A stretch of 6,160 nucleotides of DNA from assembly GCA_002305435.1 (NCBI GenBank), contig DBQZ01000027.1:1-6160 (forward strand). The letters run 5' to 3'. Positions 4,584 through 6,160 of this stretch are shown in pieces (the first letter of the stretch is position 1; every line of letters starts with the position of its first letter). Made by a program: the position numbers and the translations under genes. Source of the DNA: Clostridiales bacterium UBA1381 (lineage in GTDB: Bacteria; Bacillota; Clostridia; UBA1381). The notes beneath the pieces are model-generated. The model saw only the letters and a list, made by a program, of their open reading frames with translations. It was not told the origin of the DNA and did no database searches.

Positions 4584-6160
4584 ATGAAAAATAGGATTTC
4601 GGCTGTGTTTACAGCTGTGTCGTTATTTGCAGGGGCAGTATTTCCCGCAGCGGTATTTGCCGCAGACGATACGGCAGAGGTGGAATTTTTGTGCACGCCG
4701 GAAACGGCAGTAGTTGAAGTGGAAGGTTATGAGGAATTGCCAACAGAGCTTGCGGAGGGCACATATACCTATTCTGCATCGGCAGATAACTATATAACCA
4801 AGGAAGATACGTTTGAAATAACCGAGGAAGACTATGGAAGCAAAGTTACGGTTGAGGTAGTTCTTGAGGAAATGGCTGCTGACTACACAGATCTTGACAA
4901 GGCGATGGCGTCTGTACCGTCTGATTTGTCAGGCTATACTGTAGAATCAGCCGAAGAAGTAAAAAAAGCGCTTGAAGCAGCAAAAGCGATAGACCGCAAT
5001 CTTAAAATAAGCAGCCAGAAGCTAATAGACGATGCGGCTACAGCTCTTAATGATGCGGTGGCAAACCTGGTTGAAACAGTTACGTTAAATATAATGGCGA
5101 CAGCGGTTTCTACAGATATATCACAGAATAATGCTGCTGCAGACAGGATACATATTGTTTTCAGTGAACCGACAAACGGCGTTGACATTATGTCTGATCT
5201 TAAGCTGAGCGGAGAGAATACATTTGGAAATTCCACAGGCAGCTGGGATAATACAAAAACGATTTATACCATCGTTCTTAGTGAAGCAAGCATCAAGAAT
5301 GGCGCTGAAATTTCGTATGTTTCAGACGGCGAGCTGAAGAATACGGAAGGGAAAATTGTAAATAGCATTGATGGTGTAATGGTTGCCGGTAATTTTGAGG
5401 GATTAGGCTCATTAACGGCGCCTACGCAAATGTCGGCAGCAATAGTAAAGGGAAGTGCAAGACCTACAGCATCAAAGGGAGATAAAATCATTGTTGTTTT
5501 CAACGCACCTGTGAACGAACAAATTACTCCGGCAATGCTTGGCATAAGCGAAACTAATGTGACAGCAGAGTTTGATTCGACAAAAACTATATATACTATC
5601 ACCTTGACAGAAAACAGCAGTGTTATTAAAGATGATATTATAATTTCGTACAATAATATAAATTGCCCGATTACAGGAACATTCAGAAATGCTCAGGCTC
5701 CGAAATTGCTGCGTGCAGTGGCGGTTGATAACGATGGAACAGCTCTTACGACAGGCGATAGTATACTGTTAATGTTTGATTCTCCGACAAACGGAGTCAA
5801 TGATATTTCTAAAATTAAATTTGGTACTCCCAATGTTTCATTGGGCAATTCTACAGCGCAGTGGAGGGAATCGAATACTGTATTGGAAATAGTGCTTGGT
5901 TCAACAGCCGTAGTAGAAAACGGATTTATCATTGATATTAGCGACATGGGAGTGATGGATGAATATTCAATAATATCAGCTGAGACAGAGGCGGTAGGCG
6001 TTGAAGGTTCATTCGGTGTATCGCTTGAACCCAGAATAACAAAAGCGGTTGCTTACACTATGGGCGGAAGTGATATTATAAGAGTATTCTTCAATACGAA
6101 AGTAAAAGAAGTTAATAACAATAACAACGATATAGATTATGTTATAACTAATTTGAACGG
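4584..6160 (+). CDS. Secreted repeat protein: PEGA-like, FIVAR-like and Ig-like domains (3' end missing)
   Basis: The reading frame is open to the window edge (525 complete residues), so the C-terminus, and any cell-wall anchor, is not visible. A Sec signal peptide covers residues 1-26, with probable cleavage after VFA (24-26). Residues 33-94 resemble a PEGA-type beta domain (FLCTPETAVVEVEG near its start). Residues 100-162 resemble a FIVAR helical module: GYTVESAEEVKKALEAAK, then a helix ending ALNDAVANL. From 172 on there are Ig-like repeats of roughly 90-105 residues: 172-273, 283-369, 375-479 and 484 onward (cut). Each opens with a strand pattern like D-x-I-x-V-x-F followed by P-x-N, resembling bacterial Ig-like/SbsA-type domains of surface proteins. 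A surface, adhesive or structural role is likely; no enzyme motif is seen. It follows the prepilin peptidase after 118 bases and lacks a prepilin signal, so it uses Sec export. A link to the pilus is inferred from position only. Confidence 0.88.
   Translation, partial: MKNRISAVFTAVSLFAGAVFPAAVFAADDTAEVEFLCTPETAVVEVEGYEELPTELAEGTYTYSASADNYITKEDTFEITEEDYGSKVTVEVVLEEMAADYTDLDKAMASVPSDLSGYTVESAEEVKKALEAAKAIDRNLKISSQKLIDDAATALNDAVANLVETVTLNIMATAVSTDISQNNAAADRIHIVFSEPTNGVDIMSDLKLSGENTFGNSTGSWDNTKTIYTIVLSEASIKNGAEISYVSDGELKNTEGKIVNSIDGVMVAGNFEGLGSLTAPTQMSAAIVKGSARPTASKGDKIIVVFNAPVNEQITPAMLGISETNVTAEFDSTKTIYTITLTENSSVIKDDIIISYNNINCPITGTFRNAQAPKLLRAVAVDNDGTALTTGDSILLMFDSPTNGVNDISKIKFGTPNVSLGNSTAQWRESNTVLEIVLGSTAVVENGFIIDISDMGVMDEYSIISAETEAVGVEGSFGVSLEPRITKAVAYTMGGSDIIRVFFNTKVKEVNNNNNDIDYVITNLN
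5097..6160 (+). repeat. At least four degenerate Ig-like protein repeats
   Basis: Approximate units are 5097-5402, 5430-5690, 5706-6020 and 6033 to the window end (incomplete). Shared elements are FSEPTNGV / FNAPVNEQ / FDSPTNGV / FFNTKVKE near the start, and TKTIYTIVL / TKTIYTITL / NTVLEIVL near the middle. Units 1 and 3 also share GNST-x2-W, which unit 2 lacks. The DNA is mostly diverged, but a 14-base stretch is nearly identical between 5169-5182 and 5784-5797 (one mismatch). The boundaries are by eye. Confidence 0.7.

Overview
The window looks like part of a tad/Flp-type (type IVc) pilus or pseudopilus locus from a Gram-positive, Clostridia-like bacterium, followed by the start of a large secreted repeat protein. 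The taxonomic guess rests on four things. Ribosome binding sites are strong (AAGGAG, GAGGAG). Codon use is moderately AT-rich with many ATA isoleucine codons. There is a DUF5702-type TadG-like protein. A pseudopilin carries a C-terminal YH..C...PC..C module of the kind common in Firmicutes secreted proteins. No species can be named.

Layout, all on the + strand. (1) 7-618 encodes a TadE-like pseudopilin with a class III prepilin signal (G|SFSIE). (2) 620-2920 encodes a membrane-anchored DUF5702/TadG-like protein with a coiled-coil middle of about 320 residues. (3) 2930-3871 encodes a second TadE-like pseudopilin with signal G|SMAIE, ending in a predicted zinc-binding H-C-C-C module. (4) 3893-4465 encodes a short A24 prepilin peptidase of TadV/CpaA type with catalytic aspartates D68 and D127. 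These four genes are separated by 1, 9 and 21 bases, so they almost certainly form one transcript with coupled translation. (5) After a 118-base gap comes 4584-6160, the first 525 residues of an exported protein: signal peptide, PEGA-like segment, FIVAR-like helical segment, then at least four Ig-like repeats. It runs off the window.

How they may work together. The peptidase would cleave the two TadE-like preproteins after their glycine. The DUF5702 protein has the N-terminal membrane segment but no glutamate at +5, so it is probably a non-cleaved, envelope-spanning partner. The motor ATPase (TadA), the platform proteins (TadB/TadC) and the major Flp pilin are not in the window and would be expected upstream. 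The repeat protein may be a surface or adhesive protein working with the appendage, but only its position suggests this.

The gap at 4466-4583 holds a possible promoter, a perfect 7-bp inverted repeat whose loop can pair with a downstream segment (an H-type pseudoknot geometry), and the ribosome binding site of the repeat protein. I see no tRNA, rRNA, CRISPR array, insertion sequence or broken gene. The most unusual items are the zinc-type module fused to a pseudopilin, the long coiled coil in the DUF5702 protein, the leader structure and the architecture of the repeat protein. None is proof of a new system.
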